The notes under the pieces are model-generated. The model did not search any database, had not been told where the DNA came from, and worked only from the letters and a program-made list of their open reading frames with translations. From the NCBI GenBank assembly GCA_013397865.1, contig VZTI01000464.1, positions 1,132,077 to 1,196,076 on the forward strand: 64,000 bases of DNA, read 5' to 3'. Source of the stretch: Struthidea cinerea. Its lineage: Eukaryota > Chordata > Aves > Passeriformes > Corcoracidae. Shown piece after piece: positions 13,015 to 24,908 of this stretch. How positions within the stretch are numbered: position 1 is the stretch's first letter; the number at the start of each line of letters is the position of its first letter. Position numbers and translations under genes: made by a program.

Positions 13015-13565
13015 GGTTGTGGTTTAACCCAGCAGGTAGCTAACACCAGACAGCCGCTGGCTTGCTCCGCCTCCTCACCGTGGGATGGGGGAGAGAACTG
13101 GGGAGGAAAAAGAAAAAAGTAAGATTCATGGATCAAGATAAAAATGGTTTAATAGGACAGAAAAGGAAGAGAAAATACTAGTAATGTTAATAACAACAAT
13201 AAAATAATTAGAATATACAAAACAAGTGATGCACAGTGCAATTGCTCACCTGCAAAGTTCCGGCGCAGCAGCCCCTGTCCGGTTTTCCCCCTTGCTTGTA
13301 TACTGATCGTAACAGGAAATGGTATGGAATATCCCTTTTGGGGCCAGCTGTCCTGGCTGTGTCCCCTCCTAACTTCTTATGCACCCCCAACCTCCTTGCT
13401 GACTGGATGGGGTGAGAAGCTGAAAAGTCTTTGACTCAGTATAAACACTGCTTATCAACACCTAAAACATCTGTGTGCTGCCATCATTAGTCTCATCTTA
13501 AATCCAAAATAAAGCCCCATACCTGCTACTAGAAAATTAACTCTATCTCACCCGAAACCAGGACA
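13015..13565 (-). mobile_element. Avian ERV solo LTR, near full length
   Basis: The element is bounded on the plus strand by TTGTGGTTTAACCC (left) and CCGAAACCAGGACA (right). These are the complements of the end and start of a very common avian LTR. Read on the minus strand it starts TGTCCTGGTTTCGG. It then carries a TATA-like CAGTATACAAG (about 13292-13302) and an ATTAAA polyadenylation signal (complement of TTTAAT, 13148-13153). It closes in GGGTTAAACCACA. Flanking five-base words GAGCT and CAGCC match at three of five positions, at best a decayed target-site duplication. No gag, pol or env sequence adjoins it, so it is a solo LTR left by recombination. I recall this type as ERVL-like and abundant in neoavian birds; the family name is not certain. 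Confidence 0.85.
13148..13153 (-). promoter_or_regulatory. LTR polyadenylation signal (ATTAAA on minus strand)
   Basis: The plus-strand word TTTAAT reads ATTAAA on the minus strand, at the position expected for the polyadenylation signal of this LTR type. It is inferred from the LTR layout. Confidence 0.5.
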
Positions 13566-16500
13566 CAGCCAAAATTAATGAGAATTTGTGCAACACCAGG
13601 TTTTCATGACTCAGGCGAACAGATATGACTTGTGTGTGTGAAGACCAAGTAGTTGTGGCAGCATAGGTCTGGAGTTCAGGAAGGCCAAGGGTGTTTTCAT
13701 TAGTGAGGAAATGGAGACCAGCTGCTTCATTTATGCTTATAAATACATATTACTGTATTTAGGTGCACAGGTAAATTGTGTATGCCGCTTAGCCCCATCT
13801 GTTCCCAATAAATTTCAGCCTACAGGCTCTAGGTTTTGAAACTTTCGATTACACTCAGAATGGTGAACTAAGTAGAAGAGCTGGCCTTCACAAAGTATGT
13901 TTGCAGCTGAACCTCTCATTTTGTGTAAACCAGCACAGCTCCCCCAAGTTCAGTGTCTCAGTTCTGCTCCAGCTGAGAGCTGTTAACAGTCAGGGTTTCT
14001 GTAAGACTCTTTCCTGGAGGAGAGATTTCTATCTGGTCTGTTTGGACAGAAAAAAATTTCCATGACTCTAAGAATGCTTTTAAAAGAACTGGGGAGAAAA
14101 AAGGAGCAGATGCTGCAAAGTACATCAGAGTGCGGTCCCAATGTTAACAAAGAGAGAGATTATTTACCACTAAAATGAGGAGGAAAGGTTTGTATCTTTA
14201 CGAGATCTTGTCCCACTTAAGAGAGCCTAAAGAAAAGATAGGCATCTAGAAGGGCAATTGCTGGTTAAAATGACGGCTTATGACTACAAATTGTTTGAGG
14301 GTTTTTATTTTAAAAAAAAATCTTTGGAAGTTTTTGCAATCACCCGCAATCCCACTGATGCAAAGCCTCTTCAAAGACTTAGTAATTAAAATGAAAAGGC
14401 TGTATGTTTCCATTGCCCCAATTCTCTGCAGTTTTTTGTTCTCAGAACATCACCCTACATCTGAACAAAAACTGAGATGAATTTTTTCTGTGTACCATCA
14501 AGACCATCTTCCTCGCTGTGACAATGACCGGTCACTTTTGATCATCTTAGAGGGTATTTACTGAAAGAGAAATAAAACTTAGTTGTTCTCATTGTCTTCT
14601 ATCAAAGTAGGCAATGGAAAATTAAAAGATAAAAAAATGAACCTGCTAGGATTAATGATTTCAAACATTAGTAACAGCAGAAAACATACATTTCTTTGTA
14701 GAATTAAGAGTTTTGAATACAATACTGACTTTATTTTTATTTTCCTGCATGGTAAGACAAATACTGTACTGTATAAAGAAGTTCAAGCATCCTCTTCCTC
14801 TGAAAATAAAGTTCATAAATACAACGTATAGACTAAACATTCTTTTCTCTTGCATGAAAACTTGGGATGGGAACAAACCTGTGGGATTTGAGGCTGGAGA
14901 AAGGCGGAAGCAGAGCAGTATGTATTTACCAGCCACTTCAAAACCACGAGACAGACACAAACACATGCAGGCAGCCTGTTTAAAGGTCAGGTATGTTGTG
15001 CATGGATACTTGAATCAAGAAGAAGGTAGTGATGAAGGAGCTGCTGCTCCATTTTGTTAGGACACCAGCATGCACAAAGAGGACTGGTCTGGCCTAATGA
15101 CTGTGAGTGGCCCCACAGTCATCCCACACATGTCACTAGATACTTGCAATCGAGTGGACTCAATGTGGCCCTGACATAGGAGGCTTTGGGCTTCCCTGCT
15201 GCAGGAATGACCTCAGCATCCTCGGTTCAGTCTGGAAGACTCTTCAGGATAAGCTAAGGCAGGCAGGGAGGAAAAACTTGTTGAAAACCAAAAGAAAAGT
15301 CACATGAACTTAAGATTTTATACTTTTTAAAATAAATGTGTCATCATCTATATGAACTGTCTGTTGTATTGTGGCTATGAGGCACATTAAGCAACAGTGG
15401 TACTTTAAAAAGAAGAAAAGGATTTACTATTGCCACCAGGTTATCTCTTGATATTTTTGTTTGGTTTGGATTGTTTGTTTGTTTGCTTGTTTTTAATGTG
15501 AGACTGTTCCTTATCTACCTGAGAAAACTTGCAGAAGTGGGAGGGGGGACTTAGAACAATTTTCTGAATTGGTCCATCTAGCCATTAAAAAGATATCAGG
15601 GGGTCATTATAACTTATGAATGCGAGATGAAACTGTAAAACCCAAGGGCAATGTGAAGTGGGATCACACAAGTTGTCTGAGTGAGGAATTTGGAACAAAA
15701 TAGATGGAAAGTATCAGTGAAAAGGCCATGGATCACACCCTTGCTTTTGAGTGCTAACACGGGTGCCAGGACAGAGCTATTTGTTATCAACTCTCCTGCT
15801 GGAATGCTTTAGGAAAATGTCATTTTGGTGTGGTTGCTGGGTATGCTAAGCTGTAAATTAGATAAAAGGAACTGAATAACTCAGTTTAAGCATTGTGGAC
15901 TTTCGTGTGCAAGGAAAAATGTCAAAGGAAAATTTGTTGCAAGAATGGGATTAAAGGCACAGTTCTGTAGAAATCCTTTCCCTTGTGAGCAGTCCTATTA
16001 ACCTTTGAATTGTGATGACACTTATACAAGGACCTGTGCTTCGGTGTGTGAGTAATCCCACACTTCTAATATGCAGCCTTGCAAGGTTGTGTGTAGCCTA
16101 AAATGAGTAGTCCCAACAAAGTTTCCCAATAGGATCAAAACTAGATCCTTAGGAAGGAGTTCAGACCAGAAACATAACTTTTCTGAAGAACTCATAATCT
16201 AAACTCCCTGTTGCAGGAGCTCTTTCTTATCAGAGAAATTTTGACAATGTCCATTGATTAATTTTCTCTTTTTTTGTATCTTAAAGAGTAAATCGAAAGG
16301 TCATTTTTTATATTGACGTGCAAGGAGTTTTATTGATTCTCTTTTATGAGGCATTAATGAAATCTATAGAAGCCTAACAAGATTGTATAGTTAACCTTGG
16401 CAAGATTGCCTGTTCTTTTTACATGTGCAGAAAAGGGAAAGTGGAATGTTCCATTTTGGCAGTTTAAATTATGTGGGAGTGAGTGAATTTTGCAGAATTA

Positions 16501-17040
16501 AATACCTCTTAGCACAGAAAAGAGAGCGTGATGTATCTATACTAACCCATTCACTCTGAAATGTGCTTAGCAGAGATTTTTTTGGGGGAACACTTTGTTT
16601 TCCTGCTTAATGGTACCACATATTTATCACTATGAAAACATGCAGAGAAGTCAAATCACTCACTATGTGTGCCAGAAATGCCTTCCACAGTCACAACGGT
16701 GGTATGTCAAGAGTCTGTCTCACTTTAAAAGAACAGGCAGGATTTATTCTGGAAATGTACCAAAATGGACCAATCTGTCTCAAAAATATGAAGCTGGGAT
16801 CAATTTTGCGAAGTTAAAATAAACAGTAGTCACACTTGAGCCAGTGTATTATGCTAGCAGAGGAAGAAATGTAAAGAGCTGCGGGTATCTGTGGATTTTG
16901 CTTGGTAGAACATTAAATATGGTACATTGGACTAAAAAATTATCCACTAACCTAAAAATTATGCATAATAAAATTTGGGATGAATTTCAGTGTATTGTTC
17001 CATTACTTTCTTAACCATATTTTCTTTTTATGCCGCTTAA
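13566..17040. other. Gene-free unique sequence
   Basis: AT-rich unique DNA. Overlapping frames at 14583-15060 on both strands show no domain. A short GTTT-type simple repeat lies at about 15464-15495. No transposable element is recognised by eye. Confidence 0.55.
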
Positions 17041-18120
17041 ATTAATGAAGGCCGACTTGGCTATGAAATACAAAGCTCATGCCCCTGAGAAAGGGTGCCT
17101 TTGCATAGTGAAAACTCAGAAGCCTTTGAGTGAATGTCGTGCATTCTTATGTGCAGTAGGAAAAACATATTGAAGAGAGGCAAGTATAATTATCTCCATT
17201 TTAGATGGAAACCAGAGGAGCAGGAGGCAGGACTCGGGAGCGAGCGGACACAGGAATTCCCCTCTGGTGGGCTCAGAGAAAACATGGAAGTAATTTGTGG
17301 TATGAAAATGGCTGGTGGTGGTGTTTGTTTCCATGAAAAGGCTATGGAGAATGTAGGAGCTGGGCGCTGGATTCTTGCACTATAGTCTGATTTGTGTCCA
17401 GCCTAAATGCTGCTGGCCCAGCTCATCTTTGCCACTCATCCACACTGGCGGTCAGCAAGATACAGATGAAATTAGGAGTGGGACTCCAAATGCTCGCTTG
17501 GAGAAGCCCTGTTGTGCTGAGCCATTGGTCCAGCTCTGCCAGTGCCTCTGGGGACCGGTCCTGCCCAATTTTCTCCATGGCATGTGGTTTACTCCAGCCT
17601 CCTTGCCCACGTGTGAGGTTCTGTGACTCTAATGGGGCCCCTACATAGTTTTTCTGTTACTCACTCCCCTCATAAAAGCCTTCTTTTCTCCTCACCAGAT
17701 GGACAATTCTTCCCAGAGGATTTCCAATACTGTTTTAGCTGTGAAGGTGAGGGGACTCATCTGTGCCACTGTCCCTGTGCCCCACAGGGGCTGTGCTCAG
17801 GGGAAGGCTGTGCTGGGTTTCACATGAAGCAGCCATGCTGCAATACTGCGTTGTTCAAATCTGCATAGCTGCAAGTCCCTCATGGTCTCGGTGCAGTTTC
17901 TCAAGAGAAGTGTCCTCTCTTCACCCCTGTGTCAAGCACCAGTTGTGTTTGAAGAGGGCAGAATTGGCTGGAGATGGTGGGTGGTCTGGGGCTAGTGGAG
18001 GGACATTAGATGGCACTAATCAAGACTTTGCCTATGTCCAGAGGGTGAATGGCTTTCCTTCCCTGCTCCCGTCTGCTTCAGAACGCTGCAAAATCAGTCC
18101 TTAAAGAGACACATCCAATA
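17041..18120. other. GC-richer gene-free patch with overlapping spurious frames
   Basis: Composition rises in G and C, which lengthens chance reading frames in all phases (for example 17375-17626, 17394-17648 and 17763-18104). None has a domain, and the overlapping frames are equally good. CpG is sparse, so it is not a CpG island. Confidence 0.5.
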
Positions 18121-19740
18121 CACAGAACTGGTCTTTGGCTCAGCTCTTGCACTTTTATTAGCTGTCATGAAACTGAGGGCTGGATGTTGCTGCCTTTCTC
18201 AGTGCAGGAAACAGGTACAAGGCAGTTCTCCCTTATGTATTTTTTTAAGTCATAGTGTGTGTTCTATTTTCTGGTTTATGTTAAGAGTAGTGACCATTCA
18301 GGCTCTGATGGTTATGAAATTGTGTCTGCACTGGAGCACAGTGGAGACCTGCAGTACATTAGAGTCTCTTTATTTCCTCCTTTCGAAGATAGACCTAGAA
18401 AATCTATTGATTTGGTCTCCCTGTGTGGGAGCACCCCTAGGAAAGAGCTGGAGTAACCTTCAAATTGTACAAAAACTGCAGGGTTACCTGAAGTGTCTAA
18501 AATGCATTGCAGGATGTGAGTGAATCCAAGAGGGTACAGGCAAACATGTTACCTTTTGTTTTCATGTGTAAATAACACAAAGAATAGGGGGTTGGTTATT
18601 TTCCTTTTAATTGAACATTTTGGTTAAACTTCTTTGCATTCGCACATGTCAATACGTGAATAGATTTGTATATCTGAAAGTTAAAAACATGTTGATGGCT
18701 GCTAGTATTTAATTTCTATACACTTCATATCAGCTGCAGAATTCTTTTATTTATTGATCAAAAGAAGATTTAGGGATAAAGGATGCCGAGAAGTATTTGG
18801 ATCCTGGCACTCCAGAAATAACAGAAGGTGGAAGCACAATTGTATACGCTATCTTCAACATCATTTCCAGGCAGTACATATTCAGGAAAACGGACACACC
18901 CTGTTTTGTAACACAAAACAGTGAAAAAAAGACTTGGGAGAGAACTGGATTGACAGAGAGACAAAAAATACAAATGGATGGATGGATATAAACATGAAGA
19001 GAGAGAGTTGGGATTATTAAATCCTTTGCAAACATAGTATGTGCTCCAGAAATGTCTACTTTCTGTTCCTGGGGGTGTGCAGTGACTTTGGTGGCCAGGC
19101 TGGGGAGTAGGAGAGGCAGAGCTGAGGTGTCTATAAATGCTTCTGCACAATCCAGCTGACAAAAAGAATGAGTGCAAACAAAGCTGTCAGTGTCTCATAG
19201 CACCAGTCAAAAGTAGGAACACGCAACAGTCTGATGAGGAGTCATTTGGCTCCCTGGCCATGGCCAGGATTGCTGTCCTGGTGACTGACTCAGCTTCCTT
19301 TGTCCCTGAGCTGCACACACCAAGCTCTGCATGCCTGCAGGTGAACATACCTGCCAAACATCTGTGCCAGGTGCTGCTGATGTATCTGTCAGGAAAAGAA
19401 GAGCTGTTATGAGGCCTTTGCCATGTGTTGTTGTCTAGCCCTCTGTCTGGCTTCCGTGGTTTGCCCAGCTGAGCAATTTACGATGTGGAAAAAGGATAAC
19501 ATATATCAAAGGGGAAAAATAACTACTGACCTAAGGGTGCTCCTCTTAAAGCAGTTTGTGTGGCTTCTCTAACAGGCAGTGTGCTTTGATCCCATGGTAG
19601 AGTTGGGCAAAACCATGAACTGTTTCTGAAAGCCTTGGCCCTGCTCTCTGGATGGGTTGCACCTTTCCCCTGACTCCACTGACTCCTGCCACTCAGCACT
19701 TCCCACTGGTCTGTGAATCCGTTAACGTTCATAAACTCTT
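18121..19740. other. Gene-free unique sequence
   Basis: No gene is recognised. An imperfect ATGG tetranucleotide repeat is at 18973-18988, followed by a short GA-rich stretch. Overlapping minus-strand frames at 18751-19177 have no domain. Confidence 0.55.
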
Positions 19741-20860
19741 ACCTGCAGTTTGGCATTTATTGCTTTACGGAACTTAAGAAGTGATGACCTTCGTTACAAG
19801 CCTGGCTGTTTTTATGGTTCCTTTGACACTGAGGGCTTCTCTGGACAGGGTTGAACTGGTGACTTCTCCAGGCTAAGTGAGATTTCTGCCTGCTCTTGAA
19901 TTTGAGGATGTCTTTGTTACTGCCTTGTAATACACCTTTGGGTGCACATGGGTTTTTGAATCCCAGACATGACGACTTCCTGCACAGAAGCACCACTGGG
20001 GTACTGCAGTACTGGCACCAAATATGCTTTAAGAGGCAAGTCACATTCCTCCCAAGTTCAGAAGCAGGGGTTACAGCCTGGATAAGATACATCCTAAGCA
20101 CTCGTTTGACTAGTCTGGGAAGAAAAATGAACACTCCACAACTACAGCCCAGAACTCAACATATTTTGGGTAACTGGACAAAAAACACCCTTGCTTTTAG
20201 GAAGTGTGGAACAAAAGTTCAAGCTACATTCAGATCACTATTAGCTACAAAATGTGACTTTATTGCAGTGGCTTTTAAAGTATCCTTGGCTTTCTGGCTG
20301 TGTTTCATGCTCTGGACATTTCGCTCAAAAGCATCCCTGCCCATGCATGAATCATTCCCCCTTTTTCCTTTCCTCTACGTGGTGTTTTGCAGGTTTCATG
20401 TAACAATGTGAGTTATGCACAGTCCTCAAGACACCCTGATGATCAAATCCTGCAGGAACTGCCTCAGGTACTCATTTCTGTCACAATTGTAGCCGGCCTT
20501 TTCTCTAATAAGCTGTATGGTGCTCCTGGGGGAGGCCAGCTGAGCCCTGCACCTTTTACAGAAGGTTACACAAACCAAAAATTTGTTTTCTTGCTCTGCA
20601 GAACAAGTCTCTCTTGACATGGTTCACTACTTTGTTGTTCAGACATGGAGGGTTGGTTCTCCGTGTCACAGTAAAGTGAATTATGTTGCAATTTGCACTG
20701 CAGGCATATCCTGTGCTAGACACTTCAGCAACTGCTGGCTGGAGAAATGGGGCTTGCTTTGGGCCAAGATACAGCTGGAGTTTTGGTACGTGGTGTATTT
20801 CTGCTGCTTGTCTGCAAACAACTGGGCAGGGGTTTCCAACTGAAGTTCATCCTCTGGTAT
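19741..20860. other. Longest chance reading frames of the window; no gene assigned
   Basis: A 171-codon plus-strand frame (19896-20411) overlaps a 125-codon minus-strand frame (19757-20134). The predicted products have no recognisable motif. The plus frame has a hydrophobic patch near residues 124-145, but there is no Kozak context or splice framing that I would defend. Frames of this size are expected by chance in 64 kb read six ways. Confidence 0.5.
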
Positions 20861-21904
20861 TCACTGAACACTGAATTCAAAAATTAGTGACGTAATGTAT
20901 TCAAAACAACTTTCATGCCTTTTCTTTGTGGTTACTTTTTCCGGTATTGGCTTTGCCTGGCACAGGATGAGTTCCTTCTTATTTTTTCTCCATTTCTTCC
21001 AAATCAGAAAGCTATATAACCTATGGATTATATATGGATATATATAAAAAAAATAATCCAATATATAGATATTAGATTATTTCTTTCAAAAGATGTAATA
21101 AGTACAGAATAAAATGAAAGGAGAAGAATGATAGAGTTGTACTCACCTTGGGCTGTCCACCCTCTGATTGCCCTTTAAGTAGCCTGACTAGGATTTCTGC
21201 ACAGAGACATAGTCTTACTCTGTACCTGTGCAAAACATTCTTAGGGTTAAAATGTTCAGGACTGCCTTTTATTTGTCTGTTGCATTCAAAGTCAGATTAT
21301 CGAAGAATTTAAACTGCTGAAAAAACCAGGAGAAAATGGAGTTGCATTATATTATGTTGTCCTGAGGACATTCCGTTCTCTTTGGTGTAATACTGTAATT
21401 TTTAATGGATGGAAAGTGACTTACACACCACTTATGTCTTTGTTAAGACATCCTAGTTGGACTTCAGTGTCAGTGAGATTTTGTATGGGTCCTTTGCCTA
21501 CGTATGAATTAAATTCAGAAATGCCATTCATTTGCACAGGGTGGGCAAAATACTTGAAGGTTTTGTTCTTTTCTTAAATGTATTTTATTATATAGTTTAC
21601 CACTCTAAATCTTGCTTTGATATTGGGATTGTTAAAAGGCTGTTTTCAAATCCAGCACGTAATAAATCTGCTTCAGTCATTTAATATATGGTGTGGTACA
21701 TTATACTGCAAATAAATCCACTTCACTTAATTGATACATAGTAGGGCAAACGCTTGAGCTAGGAAACTGGAGTCATATATGTAATACAACTGCCCACTTC
21801 TGGTGACATGGAGACACTGTGCTTTCCATATCCAGACTTTGTCTATCTGTGGAATATTTTGAGGTGTTGTATTAGTCAGTCAATTATGTATTGACAACAT
21901 CTTG
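20861..21904. other. AT-rich unique sequence with a dyad
   Basis: No gene is recognised. Around 21011-21076 the DNA is almost pure A/T with TATATA runs, and contains GGATTAT (21025-21031) facing ATAATCC (21053-21059). The dyad is probably a by-product of AT-rich simple sequence. Confidence 0.5.
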
Positions 21905-22381
21905 AAACTCAAGCACAGGAAGGACACGGATCTGTTGGAATGAGTCCAGAGGAGGGGCACTGAGTTGATCAGAGGAATGGAGCACCTCTCCTATGAGGGA
22001 AGGCTGAGAGAATTGGGTTTGTTCAGCCTGGAAAAGATAAGGCTCAGGGCTGACCTAATTGTGGCCTTTCAGTACCTGAAGAAAGCCTACAAGGATGATG
22101 GAGAAGGTATTTTCACAAGGACATGTGAAAGGATAGGACAAGGGATAATGGCTTTAAACTGATTTATATTAGGAAGAAATTCTTTACTGTGAGGGTGGTG
22201 AGGCACTGGAACAGGTTGCCCAGAGAAGCTGTGGATGCCCATGCCTGGAAGTGTTCAAGACCAGGATGGATGGGGCTTTGAGCAGCCTTGTTTAGTAAAA
22301 GGCGTCCCTGCCCATGGGAGGAGGGTTGGAACCAGATGATCTTTAAGGTCCCTTCCAACCCAAGTCATTCTGTTAGTCTAT
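21905..22381 (+). mobile_element. CR1 LINE, 5'-truncated 3' fragment
   Basis: The stretch matches the avian CR1 3' end closely in wording and order. It runs from GTCCAGAGGAGGGGCAC through GGAGCACCTCTCCTATGAGG, TTGTTCAGCCTGGA, TTCAGTACCTGAAG, AGGAAGAAATTCTTTACTGT, GCACTGGAACAGGTTGCCCA and TGCCCATG. It ends with GGTCCCTTCCAACCC and a decayed copy of the short CATTCTATG-type tail repeats (about 22366-22382). Both the 5' truncation and the loss of most tail repeats are typical of old CR1 copies. It carries many substitutions and at least one frame disruption, so it is inactive. Confidence 0.95.
21965..22162 (+). pseudogene. CR1 ORF2 C-terminal remnant
   Basis: This 65-codon open stretch is the C-terminal end of the CR1 ORF2 frame, downstream of the reverse-transcriptase core. 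It reads HLSYEGRLRELGLFSLEK, then AFQYLKKAYKDDGEGIFTR. After about residue 62 the frame is lost. Residual homology continues in another phase through GRNSLL-like and HWNRLPREA-like segments up to about 22250. No endonuclease or polymerase core is present, so it cannot be functional. Confidence 0.9.
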
Positions 22382-23404
22382 GAAAAATGTTTAAAAATGT
22401 CCCTAACAAGTGCAACTTTGTTTCAAGGAAAAGCATGAAAAAGATGGAGCAGAAGAGACAGTGTATCTGTTGTGGTGAGCAATGAACCATACTTGGTAAT
22501 GGTTTGCAATCTGGGATATTAAATGAAGTTGTCAGACAACTTGAGTCTCCAAAACGTACTCCAGAACATACAGAGAGGGTATACCAGGATATGCCAGCAC
22601 TTTGGTCTGTCTTAACCTCTTGCAACCGTTTCGGTAGTTATGTTTGCGTACGTACTTTAATTAATCTAATATTTGCCTGTTTTATTGGCACCAGCCCCGA
22701 TACGAGAAAAAAACCTGCTACTTTTTAAAAGTTCAGGAAATTCTTCATTTGTGCATGCTGTTACTCAAGGCTTCGTTGGCAAGTAAAGAGTGGCATGGAA
22801 ACCAGATCTGGGAGGCAAAGCTGTCCAGTAATTTTGAGTCTCCCAGCAAAAATAATTCTGCTGTTGGCTTGCTCTCTGGCTACAAAAATACGTGCAGGCA
22901 ACTTTGGGGTGTTGTATAAATTATTTTGTATGTGGACTTGACCAATGAAAGCATGTAATTGAGAACTGGCATGTTTCCTTCCTTTTTTAAAAGACGTGCT
23001 GCTAGGGTTTGCTCTCTGCTTTGTTTTTAGACAGAGTCCCTTGTAGTTGTCTGTTCTCACTACTTCCCAAGCATAAAACAAATGAAAGCAGAAATATGTT
23101 AAAGCATGTGAAATTTGCTCCAGCATAACCTCAGTGTTTCCTTCCAACTTTTTATCTTCCTATGACTATGTGAAATAATTTTCAAGAGTATTTTCTCTGC
23201 CTTGCTTCCTATCTCCTTCTGCCCCTCACTTCTTCCCAGTATTCTGGGCTTAAATGTGATTATTCTTGGAGTTTCTCAAACTTTCAGTTAATATGCATGC
23301 TTTTCACTGCTGTATTTTGTTTCTGCACATCATTTTGAAGGGTGGTCACAACAGCAGGTTTACCTCTGGCAGTGGACCTGCATGTGAGGAGACCAGCCTA
23401 TCTT

Positions 23405-23423
23405 AAAAAAAAAAAAAAAAAAA
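23405..23423. repeat. Poly(A) tract
   Basis: Nineteen uninterrupted A, with no polyadenylation signal or retrocopy features next to it. Confidence 0.95.
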
Positions 23424-24886
23424 CGTCCCCAGAAACCTGTTTTAAAAAGCTTCTGGCTGAATTCTGCAGACTATTTTCAGAGGCTGTCCCAGCAGCCATC
23501 CAAATATTTTGTTGCTTCTCTGGATGCTGTTGATAAGGTTGATGCTGTCATTAGTTGTAATGGTTTTTATCTCCCAGAGCAAACAGAGGCGTTAATGCGG
23601 ATTAGTGTATTTGTCAGTGTGTCACTAGCTTTAGTTTCTGTGATTCCTTTGGTCATCCTCACCACCATTTTTCAGCATCTGCGTAAGGTAGCACTGAAAT
23701 TATTTGTGATTCTCTAAAGTCCATTGGGTTGTGGTGTGATTGATCATTTGTCTGAAAATTTGTATTTAAGATGTATTGCATATCTAGGGGTGTCAGCAGC
23801 ATACTTATGATTTACTGTTTTCTAGTGCTGGGAAGCAAGAATGGCTCTTAATATTTTGTATGCCTTGCCAGGTGAAATGGTACATTGCCAACACAAAGAT
23901 TTTGGGAGGAAAGTGCACATAAAAATTTTCTGTGAAAATAACTCCATGAATACTGGCAAAACCAGCAAACATAGATGGATAATACTCAGATTGGATTGTA
24001 AATAAAACTAAGAAAGAAATAAGGCCATTTATAACTTGTAAAGAAGAACATGATACTTCATGTTTTGTCAGTACTTTGTCTTCTTGCGGCTGTTTTTCAG
24101 CACTAATCAGGATTGTTGTGGTTATTTTGAAATGCGCCTTTGAGTTACTGGGTTTCAGGAAACATAAATCTCAACAACTTTGTTATCACCTTTGACTTAC
24201 ACTGCACATAAAAGTCTGATTTGTCTTGGGAAACAAGTTAAAAGGAACATCAGTAGTAGCCTGGGGCAGTAAAGTTGAAAAGTTTGTGAAGCGGGGCTGG
24301 TACCTGAAGCAGGGGGGATGGTGTGAAGTGGGGGAAGGACACAGTGGGGGTCAAGCCCTGTCTCCACAGCAGCCTGTGGAAAGATCTCCGTTAGCATTGT
24401 CAGGGATGGGACGTCACCTTGACGCTACCTTTTCAGTGAACACCAACGGGAAGCTAAAGTGAACCAGTCTGTACAGGACTTCTTCGCAACACACTCCTAT
24501 TGTTAATAATACCCACAACCAAAACATCTGTTTCAATGGCAGAGTACTGTTTGCCTTTCAGAACAGGATGGGAAGGGCCGATTTTCAGCTTGTTTGAATC
24601 TGTACCGTGGAGGGCCCAGGAGAATATCAGAGGAGAGTAGAGACAAAAGCAACTGAAACATGTTAGTGTAGTCTCCCAGTCTAGCTGTAACACTTTCTGC
24701 CACTTCATTCTGCCTCTATCATCTCATTAGGCATTTTACCTGAGCGTAGAGTATTCTTTTATAATTGCAAATATTTGTTTAGACAGAAATACCTGAACAT
24801 TTAAAAACTCTCTGAGGGGGGAAAAAAAAAAGAAAACAGTAAAATCTGTGAGACTTCAAACAAAGCTTTTCTTTCTGCAAGTGGGA

Positions 24887-24908
24887 TGTGTGTGTGTGTG
24901 CATGTGTG
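24887..24908. repeat. (TG)n microsatellite
   Basis: A TG dinucleotide run with one CA interruption near 24901. Confidence 0.9.

Noticed and set aside
19896..20411. 171-codon plus-strand frame, the longest in the window
   Set aside because: No domain, no splice or promoter support, and it overlaps a 125-codon minus-strand frame. This length is expected by chance over 64 kb in six frames.
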